Of a DNA stretch of 64,000 bases, positions 1 through 10,700 are shown piece after piece (position 1 is the stretch's first letter; every line of letters begins with the position of its first letter). This stretch comes from Pseudomonadota bacterium (GTDB taxonomy: Bacteria; Pseudomonadota; Alphaproteobacteria; Rhizobiales; MH13). The translations under genes and the position numbers were made by a program. The notes under the pieces were generated by a model. It was not told the DNA's origin. It did no database searches and saw only the letters and a program-made list of their open reading frames with translations. Where the stretch lies: positions 558,001 through 622,000 of the forward strand of contig JBCCPK010000002.1 of assembly GCA_039024915.1 (NCBI GenBank), given 5' to 3'.

Positions 1-635
1 CTGTCCGGCGGTATCCCCGAACTGAGCAATTCGTTTCGGATCATCATGGCACGATAGTAAGCGATGCGCCGCAGATCGGTCGCGTTGCCTTGGGTCGTGT
101 TGGCGTAACCGATCAACTCAAGGGTGCGTTCCGACTGACCCAGCTCGCTATTGGCACCGAAATCGCGGATCACGTCCATGGCAGGGTCGTCGAGGGTTGT
201 GTTGTTGCCGAGGAACGTGACGACCAATCCGGCTTGCGACACAGTAACCGCGTCCTGGCTGCCCGTATCGCGCACTTCGGCTTGCTCTTGCGATTCAGCC
301 TCAACTTCGACCTCCACAGCCACACTTTGAACGGTTGTTTCCTGCTGCCGGTCATCCAAGCTTGTGACAATCGGCGGCGAACCGGTGTTGCGGGCGGTTG
401 TCGTCGTATCGGCATCGGTATCAGCCAAACGTTCCACCTGCTGGGTGCCGCCACCCGTACCGACGTTTGCCTCTGCAACCAGGTCATCGACGACGGAGCG
501 AGATGTGTATTGGATCAGCATGAAAACCACGATGACGAGGATCATCATCACAAAGGTGAGAACCATGGTCATCGTCGACAGCGCGTCGACATAACCAGGC
601 CAATAGTTCTCTTCTTCCTGGGGATCGTCAGCCAT
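1..635 (-). CDS. MotB/OmpA-like peptidoglycan-binding membrane protein (3' end off window)
   Basis: The frame reads from an ATG at 635 down to the left edge without a stop, giving about 211 visible residues. An acidic N-terminus (MADDPQEEE) leads into one hydrophobic segment at about residues 18-41, with Asp17 just before it. This is the layout of MotB-type stators, in which an Asp at the membrane entry carries protons. A variable Thr/Glu-rich linker follows. The last visible 75 residues look like the start of an OmpA-family peptidoglycan-binding domain (LELIGYANTT, then DLRRIAYYRA). The gene lies 88 bp downstream of the type I secretion ABC gene on the same strand, so it is probably in that operon. 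By analogy with SiiA of Salmonella SPI-4 it may energise or anchor the secretion machine; that role is inference. A MotA/ExbB-type partner would be expected nearby but is not in view. Confidence 0.8.
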   Translation of the reverse strand, partial: MADDPQEEENYWPGYVDALSTMTMVLTFVMMILVIVVFMLIQYTSRSVVDDLVAEANVGTGGGTQQVERLADTDADTTTTARNTGSPPIVTSLDDRQQETTVQSVAVEVEVEAESQEQAEVRDTGSQDAVTVSQAGLVVTFLGNNTTLDDPAMDVIRDFGANSELGQSERTLELIGYANTTQGNATDLRRIAYYRAMMIRNELLSSGIPPD

Positions 636-723
636 GCTGTGGGAACCGTTCTGCGCAAGCGGGCGTTGGCAGACAATAGGCTGGAGACGTTAGGCGAGCG
701 TTAAGTTTGGCTGGCCAGACAGG

Positions 724-3099
724 TCAGAGCGAACGCTGCTCAGCTATCGCGGGTTGCGCGGGATCACGCTGTCCGTCGCTTTGCCGGCGTGAGCCCGATC
801 GGCGTTCGCCAAGTGACGTCGTATCGTTTGCCGCCGGTCCACTGGGCCGATTTATCTTAGCAAGGACCTCATCGCGTGGGCCGTCTGCGAGAATACGTCC
901 GCGATCAAGCCAGATAACCCGATCCACCAGTGCCAAAAGTGCTGCTCGGTGCGTCGCGAGGATCAATGTTCTGCCATCGATGTAACGCCTGAGATTATCG
1001 ATCAGCTGAAGCTCAAGCGTATTGTCCATCGACGCTGTGGGCTCATCAAGCAGCAATGCTGCCGGCTCCATCGCCAAGACACGAGCCAAGGCGACGGCCT
1101 GACGTTCACCACCAGACAGGAAACTGCCGCGTGGTCCGACCGGCGTTGCGTAGCCTTGCGATAGCGTCGATGCAAAGCTTGCGACACCCGATAGCTGGAC
1201 GGCACGCTCAAAAGCTTTGTCCGAGACGGAACCCAGACCGACCGTGATCGCCTCGCGCAGGCTCATGTCGAACAAGATGCTGTCTTGGGCCATGTAGCCG
1301 AAGTGTCGACGGATATGGTCAGGCGCAAACTGGCGCGCATCCGCACCATCGAACAGAACCGAGCCAACGCTGGGCTCATGCAGCCTCAAAAGCGTGTGCA
1401 GCAATGTTGATTTGCCCGAACCAATGCGACCAATGACCGCCACGCGCTCCCCCGCCTGAATGGAGAAGCTCAATCCTTCAAGCGTCGAGCGAGAGGCCCC
1501 AGGGTGGACAAACGACAATCCGGAGACTTCGATCGCACCGCTGAGGGCACGACGCCGGGCCGCTCTGCTCTCTCCACCTACTTCCTGCTCACTATCCATC
1601 AAACGGGCAATCACATCAGCGCTTGGCACCATGTGCAGGAGACGAACGCCATGGCCAACCAGTTGGCCAACCGGCGACAGAGACCGCCCGACCAACAGCG
1701 TCGAGGCCGCCAGTGCGCCAACCGTCATCGCACCGCCGGCAACAAGATAAGCGCCGATGATCATTGTCAGCACCACAACGAACTGTGTGATGATGATCTG
1801 AGAGGAGTGGGTCATGTTGAGCCACAGTCGCGTGCGATGCCCCTCATAACCGGCATCATCGCCCGTCCGCTCCCATGATCGCAGCAACTCACCTGATGCG
1901 CCGGCCGCTTTGACAGTCGGCAGTGAGGCCAATGTCTCGACCAACTGGTTGGATTGCTGCCTGTTGAACTCCGCCGCCGCTTCAATCGACGGGCGCGCCC
2001 GCACATGGGCATAAATATGGACGGCAAGGAGCGCGCAAACGCCCAAAAGCGGCGCGACAACAACAGGTCCACCAAGCGAATATAAAAGCAATAGCAGGAT
2101 TAGGAAGAAAGGCACATCCACGGCAAGTGAAATGAAGAATTGCGGTACCGCCTGCGTGATGACGTCAACCTCCTGCGCCAGCCGCGACAAGCCCCCGGGG
2201 GAGCGGGGCGCCTCGCTCAGTTTTGCCCCCATCAGCCTGTCATAAAGGGAGGCCTGAAGATCAAGGCCAATCTTCAACGATACCGCATCCGCAAAACGCG
2301 ACCGCACAATCCGCAAGGTGAGATCGACGGCAAGCGCAATAAACACACCTATGGAGAGCGCCCAAAGCGTCTCCATGGCACCATGCGGGATCACACGGTC
2401 ATAGACAGCCATGGTGAAGAATGGCAGCGCGAGAACCAGGAGGTTGGAAAGGCCAGCGGCCAGACCGAGCTTCCCAAGCGCCTGCCGCTCATCGTGAAGA
2501 CACAAGTCGAAAACCCTGCGGTACAGACCTTTGGCATCCGATAAAGCCTCTTCGGCAGTCGGCCCGCCTTGCGATGCCACATCAGCACCGCCCGCACCGA
2601 TGCGGGCCGTCGCGGCCTGGGATGTCGCCACCCGGACCTTGGGCTTAAGGAAAAAGATCGTACCGGAATAACGCGCTTGAAGCTGGGCGCCGTCCACCCA
2701 GATAGCGACATCGCGCGAGCGGTCGACACGAAACTGACCATGATCATCACGAGCGACGAGCAGGACGCACCGGCCGCTCGCAAGCAGCGCCAAGCAGGGA
2801 AAGTCATCCTGGGACAAGCTTCCCAGAACGCGGCTTTCGTACCGCAGGGCGAGATCATGCGCCTGCGCGTGTGCCCTCAGTTCCTGGGCAGTGGGTACCG
2901 GTTTGCCATCATGGGTACCCTCTGGCGCGCTGGCGTTGGGCCCTGACCATTGGCGCGCCACGCGATCAATCGCTGCCAGCAGGTGCTCTTCGGGCGGGAA
3001 ACAGCCAGCACGGGCGTCTGAATGGATGGCGGGTTCGGTCCGATCCTGCGAGCCGGCCATCGGCCGCCTAAGCACCTGCTGAATGCGATCGACGTTCAT
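724..3099 (-). CDS. Type I secretion system permease/ATPase (LssB/HlyB type)
   Basis: Inner-membrane ABC exporter of 791 aa, expected to drive secretion of the giant RTX protein in one step. Residues about 65-155 form an N-terminal domain in the position of the C39-peptidase-like domain. I see no convincing catalytic Cys motif there, as expected when the substrate is not cleaved. Hydrophobic segments span about 210-475. The ATPase domain shows Walker A GRIGSGKST at 557-565, signature LSGGE at 661-665, Walker B ALLLDEP at 681-687 and H-loop His717. The length suits the LssB subfamily. It is divergent from the adaptor gene (197 bp between the starts) and precedes the MotB/OmpA-like gene. The family is clear; the substrate is inferred from gene context. 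Confidence 0.93.
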   Translation of the reverse strand: MNVDRIQQVLRRPMAGSQDRTEPAIHSDARAGCFPPEEHLLAAIDRVARQWSGPNASAPEGTHDGKPVPTAQELRAHAQAHDLALRYESRVLGSLSQDDFPCLALLASGRCVLLVARDDHGQFRVDRSRDVAIWVDGAQLQARYSGTIFFLKPKVRVATSQAATARIGAGGADVASQGGPTAEEALSDAKGLYRRVFDLCLHDERQALGKLGLAAGLSNLLVLALPFFTMAVYDRVIPHGAMETLWALSIGVFIALAVDLTLRIVRSRFADAVSLKIGLDLQASLYDRLMGAKLSEAPRSPGGLSRLAQEVDVITQAVPQFFISLAVDVPFFLILLLLLYSLGGPVVVAPLLGVCALLAVHIYAHVRARPSIEAAAEFNRQQSNQLVETLASLPTVKAAGASGELLRSWERTGDDAGYEGHRTRLWLNMTHSSQIIITQFVVVLTMIIGAYLVAGGAMTVGALAASTLLVGRSLSPVGQLVGHGVRLLHMVPSADVIARLMDSEQEVGGESRAARRRALSGAIEVSGLSFVHPGASRSTLEGLSFSIQAGERVAVIGRIGSGKSTLLHTLLRLHEPSVGSVLFDGADARQFAPDHIRRHFGYMAQDSILFDMSLREAITVGLGSVSDKAFERAVQLSGVASFASTLSQGYATPVGPRGSFLSGGERQAVALARVLAMEPAALLLDEPTASMDNTLELQLIDNLRRYIDGRTLILATHRAALLALVDRVIWLDRGRILADGPRDEVLAKINRPSGPAANDTTSLGERRSGSRRQSDGQRDPAQPAIAEQRSL

Positions 3100-3296
3100 G
3101 CGCAGCCCGACATATGGTCGCGCAAACCGGAGAGCGCGAACGACACAAAACAGGCGGCCACCTTCCCTGGTTCAGGTTGAGCCCGTCATCAAGCTCTCAG
3201 CACGCCCAACCAACGGATGCGCCAGTATGCTTAAGACTTCATGAACCGCCTGCGGGGCAAAGTGGTTCCCTAGGCTTTTCCATCCGGGCCCAAACC
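3100..3296. promoter_or_regulatory. Divergent promoter region between T1SS ABC and HlyD genes
   Basis: These 197 bp separate the start of the ABC exporter (minus strand) from the chosen start of the HlyD-like adaptor (plus strand). The plus frame stays open back to 3114, but translation from there would add 61 residues that lack HlyD character. I therefore treat the stretch as a shared regulatory region. No operator or confident -35/-10 pair was recognised. Confidence 0.35.
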
Positions 3297-4616
3297 ATGT
3301 CCCTTGCTTTTGAACCATCCACTGACGGCGACACCCCGTTACCCTACCCGCGCCGCTGCGATAGCCTGGCGCGTAAGGCCGATACGACACTGCTGTATGC
3401 CTTAACCGGAGCCTTCACCGCCATCTTGCTGTGGGCGAGCCTGACATCGGTCGACCAGGTAACCCGCGGCGGTGGGCGCGTCGTCCCGCAAGTTCAGAAC
3501 CAGCTTATTCAGCATCTCGAGGGTGGCATCATCTCCGCCATACTCGTGCGAGAGGGGCAGATGGTGCAGGCGGGAGATGTGCTGATGCGCGTCGAGAACT
3601 CCTTCTCCACAGCCGAGCTATCCCAGACCCGCCTTGAGATCACATCGATCCGCGCGCGGGCCCAACGTTTGCGGGCGGAAGTCGCTGGTCTTGATAGCGT
3701 GACATTCGAACAGGGGCTTCAAGCGGTCATCCCAGCAATCGTCGCACAGGAGCGTGAACTGTTTGAAACGCGACGCCAGGAGCGCGCTGCGGAAATGCAG
3801 ATCCTGCAGGCTCAGCTTGAACAGAAAGAGCTTGAACTGTCCGAGCTCGAAACACGCTGGCAGAACACCCAGCGCGAACGCGAGCTGGTTCGCGAACGCG
3901 TGGAAAGCTTGAGGCGGCTGGCGCAACGTGGCGCCGTCTCGAACAATGCGCTGCTTCAGGATGAACGCATCCTGCAACAGATCGAGACACGCCTGTCCGA
4001 CCTCCTGTTTGCCGTACCCCGGGCGGAAGCGGCCCTTGAAGAGATACGTCAGCGCATCGCCGAGGCCGACGCCCGCATACGCCAGGAAGCGCAGGAAGAT
4101 CTGGTGAAGGCCGAGTTTGAGTTGGCCCAGCTGGAAGAAGCGGCCAACGCTATGCAGGACCGGTCCGCCCGATCGGAAGTGACGGCGCCGATAGACGGCA
4201 TCGTCAACAAGCTGTTCCTGACGACCGTCGGTGGCGTGGTGCGTACCGGAGAGCCGCTGGTGGAACTGGTGCCCGCCGATGCAGCTGTGGTGGTGGAGGC
4301 GCGTTTATCGCCCGCCGACCGCGCGGAAATCTGGCCGGGCCTGCCAGCCGTCATCAAGATCACGGCCTATGAGTTCTCAGTTTACGGGGGGCTAGACGGC
4401 CGCATCACCGATATTTCGCCGGACGTTCTGACCGACGAAAATGGCGAACCCTATTTCCGCGTGCGCCTTGAGGCCGAGGCCGGGGGCTTCGGGCCAGACC
4501 TGCCAGTTGTCCCAGGCATGACGGCGGATGTTGATATCATCACCGGTGAAAAGACGGTGTTGTCGACCATCCTGACACCCGTCCAGCGCATTTCAGACAA
4601 CGCGCTTCGGCAATAG
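3297..4616 (+). CDS. HlyD-family T1SS periplasmic adaptor subunit
   Basis: Membrane-fusion protein of 439 aa linking the inner-membrane ABC exporter to the outer-membrane TolC channel. It has a short cytoplasmic N-terminus, one membrane segment at about residues 31-51, a lipoyl-like half motif (HLEGGIISAILVREGQ), a long Glu/Arg/Gln-rich coiled-coil region, and the second lipoyl half (VTAPIDGIVNKL). The C-terminus carries the HlyD-type signature VPGMTADVDIITGEKT. I chose ATG 3297 over the upstream in-frame start at 3114 because family members begin shortly before the membrane segment and are about 430-470 aa. It faces away from the ABC gene and converges on the RTX gene, with a strong hairpin between the two stops. 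The family call is secure; pairing with the RTX substrate rests on adjacency. Confidence 0.92.
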   Translation: MSLAFEPSTDGDTPLPYPRRCDSLARKADTTLLYALTGAFTAILLWASLTSVDQVTRGGGRVVPQVQNQLIQHLEGGIISAILVREGQMVQAGDVLMRVENSFSTAELSQTRLEITSIRARAQRLRAEVAGLDSVTFEQGLQAVIPAIVAQERELFETRRQERAAEMQILQAQLEQKELELSELETRWQNTQRERELVRERVESLRRLAQRGAVSNNALLQDERILQQIETRLSDLLFAVPRAEAALEEIRQRIAEADARIRQEAQEDLVKAEFELAQLEEAANAMQDRSARSEVTAPIDGIVNKLFLTTVGGVVRTGEPLVELVPADAAVVVEARLSPADRAEIWPGLPAVIKITAYEFSVYGGLDGRITDISPDVLTDENGEPYFRVRLEAEAGGFGPDLPVVPGMTADVDIITGEKTVLSTILTPVQRISDNALRQ

Positions 4617-4686
4617 CGGTTCAATCGCGGTCCAAGGCCACTAAGGCCCCCTCAAGAGCAAGAACAGCGCAACCGGCACGAGGTCC

Positions 4687-4722
4687 AAACCAAATGGCGG
4701 CCCAAACACCGCCATTTGGTTT
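4687..4722. terminator. Bidirectional hairpin terminator between hlyD-like and RTX genes
   Basis: A perfect 14-bp inverted repeat (arms 4687-4700 and 4709-4722, 8-nt loop) lies between the convergent stops at 4616 and 4738. The outer arm bases are AAA on the left and TTT on the right, so each strand's transcript ends the stem in U residues. This fits a shared rho-independent terminator, though the U-tract is short. Confidence 0.75.
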
Positions 4723-4737
4723 CACGTGTCCTACCGG

Positions 4738-7700
4738 TTACGCCACATCGTTGACGATCAACTGCGCTATGATCGAACCGGTCTCGCCGGCGCCCGACCA
4801 GTAGGTGTAAGTGGTCTCGCTGCCGGCGCTGCTGATGCCGATGGATGCGGCACCGCTGCCGGTCTGTGCGCCTACGCTGTCGCCGCTTCCAATGTTCGCT
4901 TCGATCCTCAGGACGTTGGAGCCATCGGTCATCGCTTGTATCTCGCTGGCATCGAGATCGATCGAGACGTCGACGCCCGCATTTGTAAAGTCGATGACTT
5001 CGATGTTGCTCAGGACGTTCACCATCGCAGCTTCGTCCAGCGATCCCGACGATTGTATTTCAACGGTATCGGTACCGGCTCCACCATTCGCGCTATCGGC
5101 GGCCAGGTTGATGAAGTGATCTTCGTCTATAAGGAAGGTGTCGTTACCCGCTCCGGCAAACGCAACATCGGTATCGCCAGAAGCGCCACCAAAATCGATG
5201 GTGTCATCGCCTGCGCCGCCAAAGATGGTGTTGTCGCCCCCTTGACCATCGATGAAGTCGTTGCCGGTGCCGCCGTACAGAGTATCATTGTCCCCGCCGC
5301 CGAAGACACTGTCATTGCCCGAGCCGCCAAAAACGGTATCGTTGCCGGTGCCACCATTCAGATTGATGTCGTCGCCTCGCCCGCCGAACACAACGTCATT
5401 GCCGGCGAAACCGCTGATGCCATTGCTGCCGGCGCTATCATTTATGACGGTGTCGTTATCGATTCCGCCAGTCGTCACAAACGTCGAAACATCGTAGTCC
5501 ACGCCGTTGAAGCGCAAGGTTTCAAAGTTATCGAGCGTGTCAGTGCCTTCATTGCCGTTCACAGATCCCTGGTCATCGACAACCGTAATTGTGGAACCCG
5601 ATGCATCGACGGAAAACTCGCTGGCATCACCAGCGAAATTGGCCACGTCGATGTCCTGCTCGCCATCGAGGATATCGTTGCCAGCACCACCAGTGATGAT
5701 GTCGTTGCCAAAGTCGCCATCGATTGCGTCGGCACCTGCTGAGCCCACGATCGTGTCGTTGTTGTTGGTGCCTTCAATCAGACCAACATCAGTGAGCGTG
5801 ATACCGGTCAGGTCCCAATTCATTGGAACCCCGCCGTCTCCTTCAAGGATATTTGCAACACCAGAGCCAACGATCTCTTCAATACCGGTAGCGGCTGAGA
5901 AATTGTTGCCGAGGTTGTAGCGATCGTTGCCGTTTGTATCCAGCAGGACGATGCGGTCGGTACCGGAGGCGCCAGTGTCGTTGATGTTGACGTCGCCGGT
6001 GGTGTTCCGTTCGCTCACGAAGTAGTCGTCCGAGCCGTCCTCACCATCAAGGTTATTATTGCCAGTATCGCCGTAAAGATCGTCATCTCCCGCGCCACCG
6101 CGCAAGAAATCGTCGTTGTTGCCGCCACGTAGAGTATCGTCCCCGGCACCACCAAACAGACTGTCGTTTTGATTGCCACCGTTCAAAATATCACTTCCGG
6201 AACCACCGAAAATGACATCCGTGTCCCCGTTGCCGGAAAGCGTGTCGGCGCCGCGACCACCAAATATGATATCGTTTCCGTCGTTACCGCTTCGGGTGTC
6301 GTTCCCGCTCGTCGCGATAATTGTATCGTTTCCGGCCCCACCATTGGTTTGAATGAAACCACCGACGGTGTAGTTGATGCCGTCAAACAGAAGTCGCTCA
6401 ATGTTGGTGAGCGTGTCGCTACCCTCATTCCCGTTCAGACCAGTTTGGTCATCGGTGACCGTTATGGTCCCGCCCGCGGCATCCACCGAAAACTCGGTAC
6501 GATCTCCAGCGAATACAGCAACGTCGTTTGAACCGCCGCCGCCGTCGAGCGTGTCGTTGCCGCCGCCACCGGTAAAGGTATGCACAAAGTTCCCGCTGCC
6601 GCCGGTGAGGACGTTGTCATTCCCGTCACCGATAACCGTGCCGCCGTCGGTGAGGATCTCCACGTTCTCAACGTTCGAGATCGTGCCGCGCGGATCGCCT
6701 CGATAGGTAATTTCGCCGGTACTCAGATCCCAAACGCGAGGATCTGGCGCCGTCCCACCATTGTAACGGAACGTGTCTGTTCCGGTACCGCCGTCAAAGG
6801 TGGGTAGATAGCTGGCGCCGGTATCCCAGGAGTTGATGATGACATCGTCGCCCGATCCCGCGTAAATCCGAACACTGTCGTTTGTGTTCATGTCGATGGT
6901 ATCGTTGCCGCGACCCGTGAAGACAATATCGTCCCCGCCATTGGTCGTGATCGAGTCGGAGCCACTGGTACCGATGATGGTTTGGGTCGATCCGTTCCCG
7001 GACGTGTCGAAGCTGGAGACGTCGAAATCTTCGCCGTTGAAGCGGATGATTTCAAATCCATCGAGCGTGTCAGTGCCTTCATCGCCATTCAGTCCCGGCT
7101 GGTTATCAATGACGGTGATGGTGCCGCCGGAAGCGTCAACGGAAAACTCTTCCTCATCGCCCGCGTAGACCGCAACGTCCGAGGTGCCAGTCCCACCATC
7201 AATATCATCATTGCCACCACCACCGGTTATGGTGTCATTACCCCCAAGGCCATTGATGGTGTCATCACCGGATGTACCATTGAGCGTGTTGTTGTTCGCG
7301 TCGCCGTTGATCGCGCCGCTGAGCAGATCAGCGGTACTGATGGTTTGATCGGCAAATTCAAAGAAGTCGACGTTTTCAACGATGTCTGTACCGTCCGGTG
7401 ACCCGCCGCGGTCGTCAACGATCTGGATCTGACCGCCACCGATATCGGTGGCCGTATAGTCAGCGAGGTTGCCACTGTAGACGGCGGTGTCGTTGCCGGA
7501 AGGGCCACCATCGAGCGTGTCGTTGCCGGCACCACCTTCCATTCGGTCATTAGCGGTGCTGCCGACCAGCGTGTCGTTGCCACCCAAGCCAGACATGGTG
7601 TTATCGCCACCATTGCCGGTGATGACGTTTGCGCCGCCATTGCCGGTTAGGACGTCACCACCAAAACTGTCTGAGCCCTGGATGTTCTCAATACTGTTGT

Positions 7701-10700
7701 AGGTGTCCCCTGCTGCAAACCCACCAGAGCCAATACCCGTCGAAAGGTTGACGGTCACCGCAGCACTCGAGCTGAAGTAGTTGACGGTATCGGTCCCGGT
7801 ACCGCCGTCAAGAAAATCGGTGCCAGCGCCGCCATCGAGCGTGTCGTCTCCAGTCCCACCATACAGGTTGTCCGAGCCGGCATCACCGCGAAGATCATCG
7901 TTACCCGAGCCGCCAAAAAGCGTATCGTTAAACGAGTCACCTTCCAGCGTGTCGGCACCCCGGCCGCCGAACATAACGTCGGGACCAGAGCCGCCGTTCA
8001 AAGCATCGTTGCCAGAGGTTCCAATGAGTGTCTCGGCGGCCGATGTGCCAGAGGTAACAAAACTCCCGACATTGTAGTCGACGCCGTTAAACCGGATGAT
8101 CTCGAACCCATCCAGCGTGTCGGTCCCTTCGTCGCCGTTCAGACCAGGCTGATTGTCGACGACAGTGATGGTGCTGCCCGATGCATCGACCGAAAATTCT
8201 TCGGCGTCGCCATCGTAGACAGCGACATCGGACGAGCCAGTGCCACCATCGAGATCATCATTGCCACCACCACCGGTGATGGTGTCATTGCCCCCAAGAC
8301 CGTTGATGATGTCATCGCCAGATGTACCGTTCAGTGTGTTGTCGTTGGCATCGCCGTTGATCGCGCCGCTGAGCAGTTCGGGCAGGTTGACGACCATGTC
8401 CGCAAACTCGAAGAACTCCACATTCTCGAAGGTATCGGTACCATCGGGCGAGCCACCACGATTATCGACGACCCGTGTGATGCCGCCGCCAAGATCGGTG
8501 GCGGTGTAATTGGCTCGGTTACCGCTGAACACCGCGGTGTCGTTTGCGCCAGCTCCACCGTCGATTGCGTCGTTACCAGCCCCGCCAGCGAGCTGATCGT
8601 CGCCGCCGTCCCCATTGATCGTATCGCCGCCCAGACCGCCGACAATGGTGTCAGCGCCGTCATTGCCATTGATTGTGTCGTTGCCGGCAGAACCGCCGAT
8701 GATGTCGCCCTGCTCGGAGCCTGTGATGGCGTCTACGCCATTCAAGGTAATGCCTGTGAAACTCCAATTCACTGCGACGCCAGACGATGCCGCGACAAGG
8801 CTCTCACCCGTCACCGCCGCACCATCAATGACTTCGATCCCGTTGTTGGCCAGCGAGAAATTGTTCGCAATATCGAAGTTGAGACCAGTCCCATTTTGCA
8901 GCTGCATCGTGTCAGTACCGGAGCTGCCGCTATCGCTCACGGTGTCCAAGATGCCGTCACCGCGCATCAGATAGGTATCGGAGCCCTCGCCACCATTGAG
9001 GATATCAGCGCTGCTGGCGCCACCGTCGACGGTATCGTCGCCGCCGCCGCCGTTAATCGTGTCAGTACTGGACCCACCGGTCAAAACGTTCGCAACCGAA
9101 GAACCGGTGATGTTCATGCTGGCCGAGACAGCCGATGCATCGACGTTTTCGATGGACTCGATGGTGTTCGAGCCTGCACCGCCTATGTAGGTCCAGCTAT
9201 TGGTCGCAAGGTTGACAGTGCTGGCGGTCGCTGACGTCACAACGATCGTATCGGTCCCACCATCGCCAATGAAAGCGTCGACGGCATCGCCGGTCGCCTC
9301 GTTGAAGACGTCATTGCCGATACCGCCGACATAGATGTCGATCCCAGCGGTATCGGTGAATGTATCGTTGCCGTCAGCACCAAGACGAATGTCGTTGCCA
9401 GCCGTGCCCGTGATAACGTTGTTTCCGGCGTCACCCACGCCGAGGGTGAAAATCGTGCCGCCGAGACTCAGCTCCTCAATCGACGTCAGCGTATCGGTGC
9501 CTTCGCCCGTGGCTGTTGCGTTGAAGGTAACTGAAGAACCATCACTGGCTGCGGTGAAGCCAACTTGGGTAACGCTTGCGCTGTAGATCGCTCTGTCGGT
9601 GTTCCCGCCGCCATCAATATCGTCATCGCCAGCGCCGCCTGTTAGCAGGTCGTTCCCGTCGCCGCCGTCAATCGCATCCGCGCCGCCGCCGCCATCAATG
9701 GTATCACCACCGGCACCGCCCTGCAGATCGTTTGCTGCGCCCGAACCGGTGATGGTGTCGGCAACATCACCGCCAATGGCGTTTTCAAAGCCGCTGATCG
9801 TATCGCCAGTGGCACCGGCACCAGACACGGTTTGCGACGCAAGATTGATGGTCACGGCGCTGGCTGTACCGGCGTAAGAGACGGTATCCGTGCCGGCACC
9901 ACCGACCATGCGGTCCGCTCCGCCGCCGCCGGTGATGAGATCGTCAGCATCGTTGCCGAACAGAACATCGTCACCTGCACCGCCGGTCAGCGTATCGTTT
10001 CCATCGCCGCCAACAATGAAGTCTGCGCTACCTGCACCCCCTAAAACGTTAGCGCTATTGTCTCCAGTTTGGAGCGCATGGGTAACCGCATTGATTTCGA
10101 TCTGCTCGACGTCGGTAAGGGTGTCCGTACCTTCACCCGACGCCGTGGCATTGATCGTCAGCGTTGTACCATCTGTCGTTGCGTCTATCTGGTCGCGCGT
10201 GCCGATATAAGCGGCCGTATCCGTTCCGCTACCGCCGTCCAAGTCATCATTGCCAGCACCACCGGTAATAATATCGTCATTGGCCTCACCGAACAGCGCA
10301 TCGTTCCCGCCGAGACCAGCGATGCTATCGTTTTGCACACCGCCGCGAACGGTGTTCGCTCCGCCCGTACCCGTCAACGTATCAGCGCCTGAGCCACCTG
10401 TGAGGTTCTCAAAGCCGGAAATCGTGTCACCTGCCGCATCACCACCGCTCACAACGCCGGTGTTGAGATTGACGTTCACGCCGGTCGTATCGAGGCTGTA
10501 GGACAGCGTATCGGTGTTGGCACCGCCAATGAGGACATCGCCACCGACGCCGCCCTCGATGAGGTCGTTACCGGTGCCGCCGTCGAGATAATCAATCCCG
10601 GCATTGCCGGTCAGCGTATCGTTGCCACCGGCACCCATCAGGAGGTCGCCAGTTCCAGTTCCAGTTAGAACGTTTCCGATGGCTGTGCCGAGCTGAATAT

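Noticed and set aside
3114..3296. N-terminal extension of the HlyD-like protein from ATG 3114
   Set aside because: The extra 61 residues do not resemble the family, and the divergent pair would be left with almost no promoter space.
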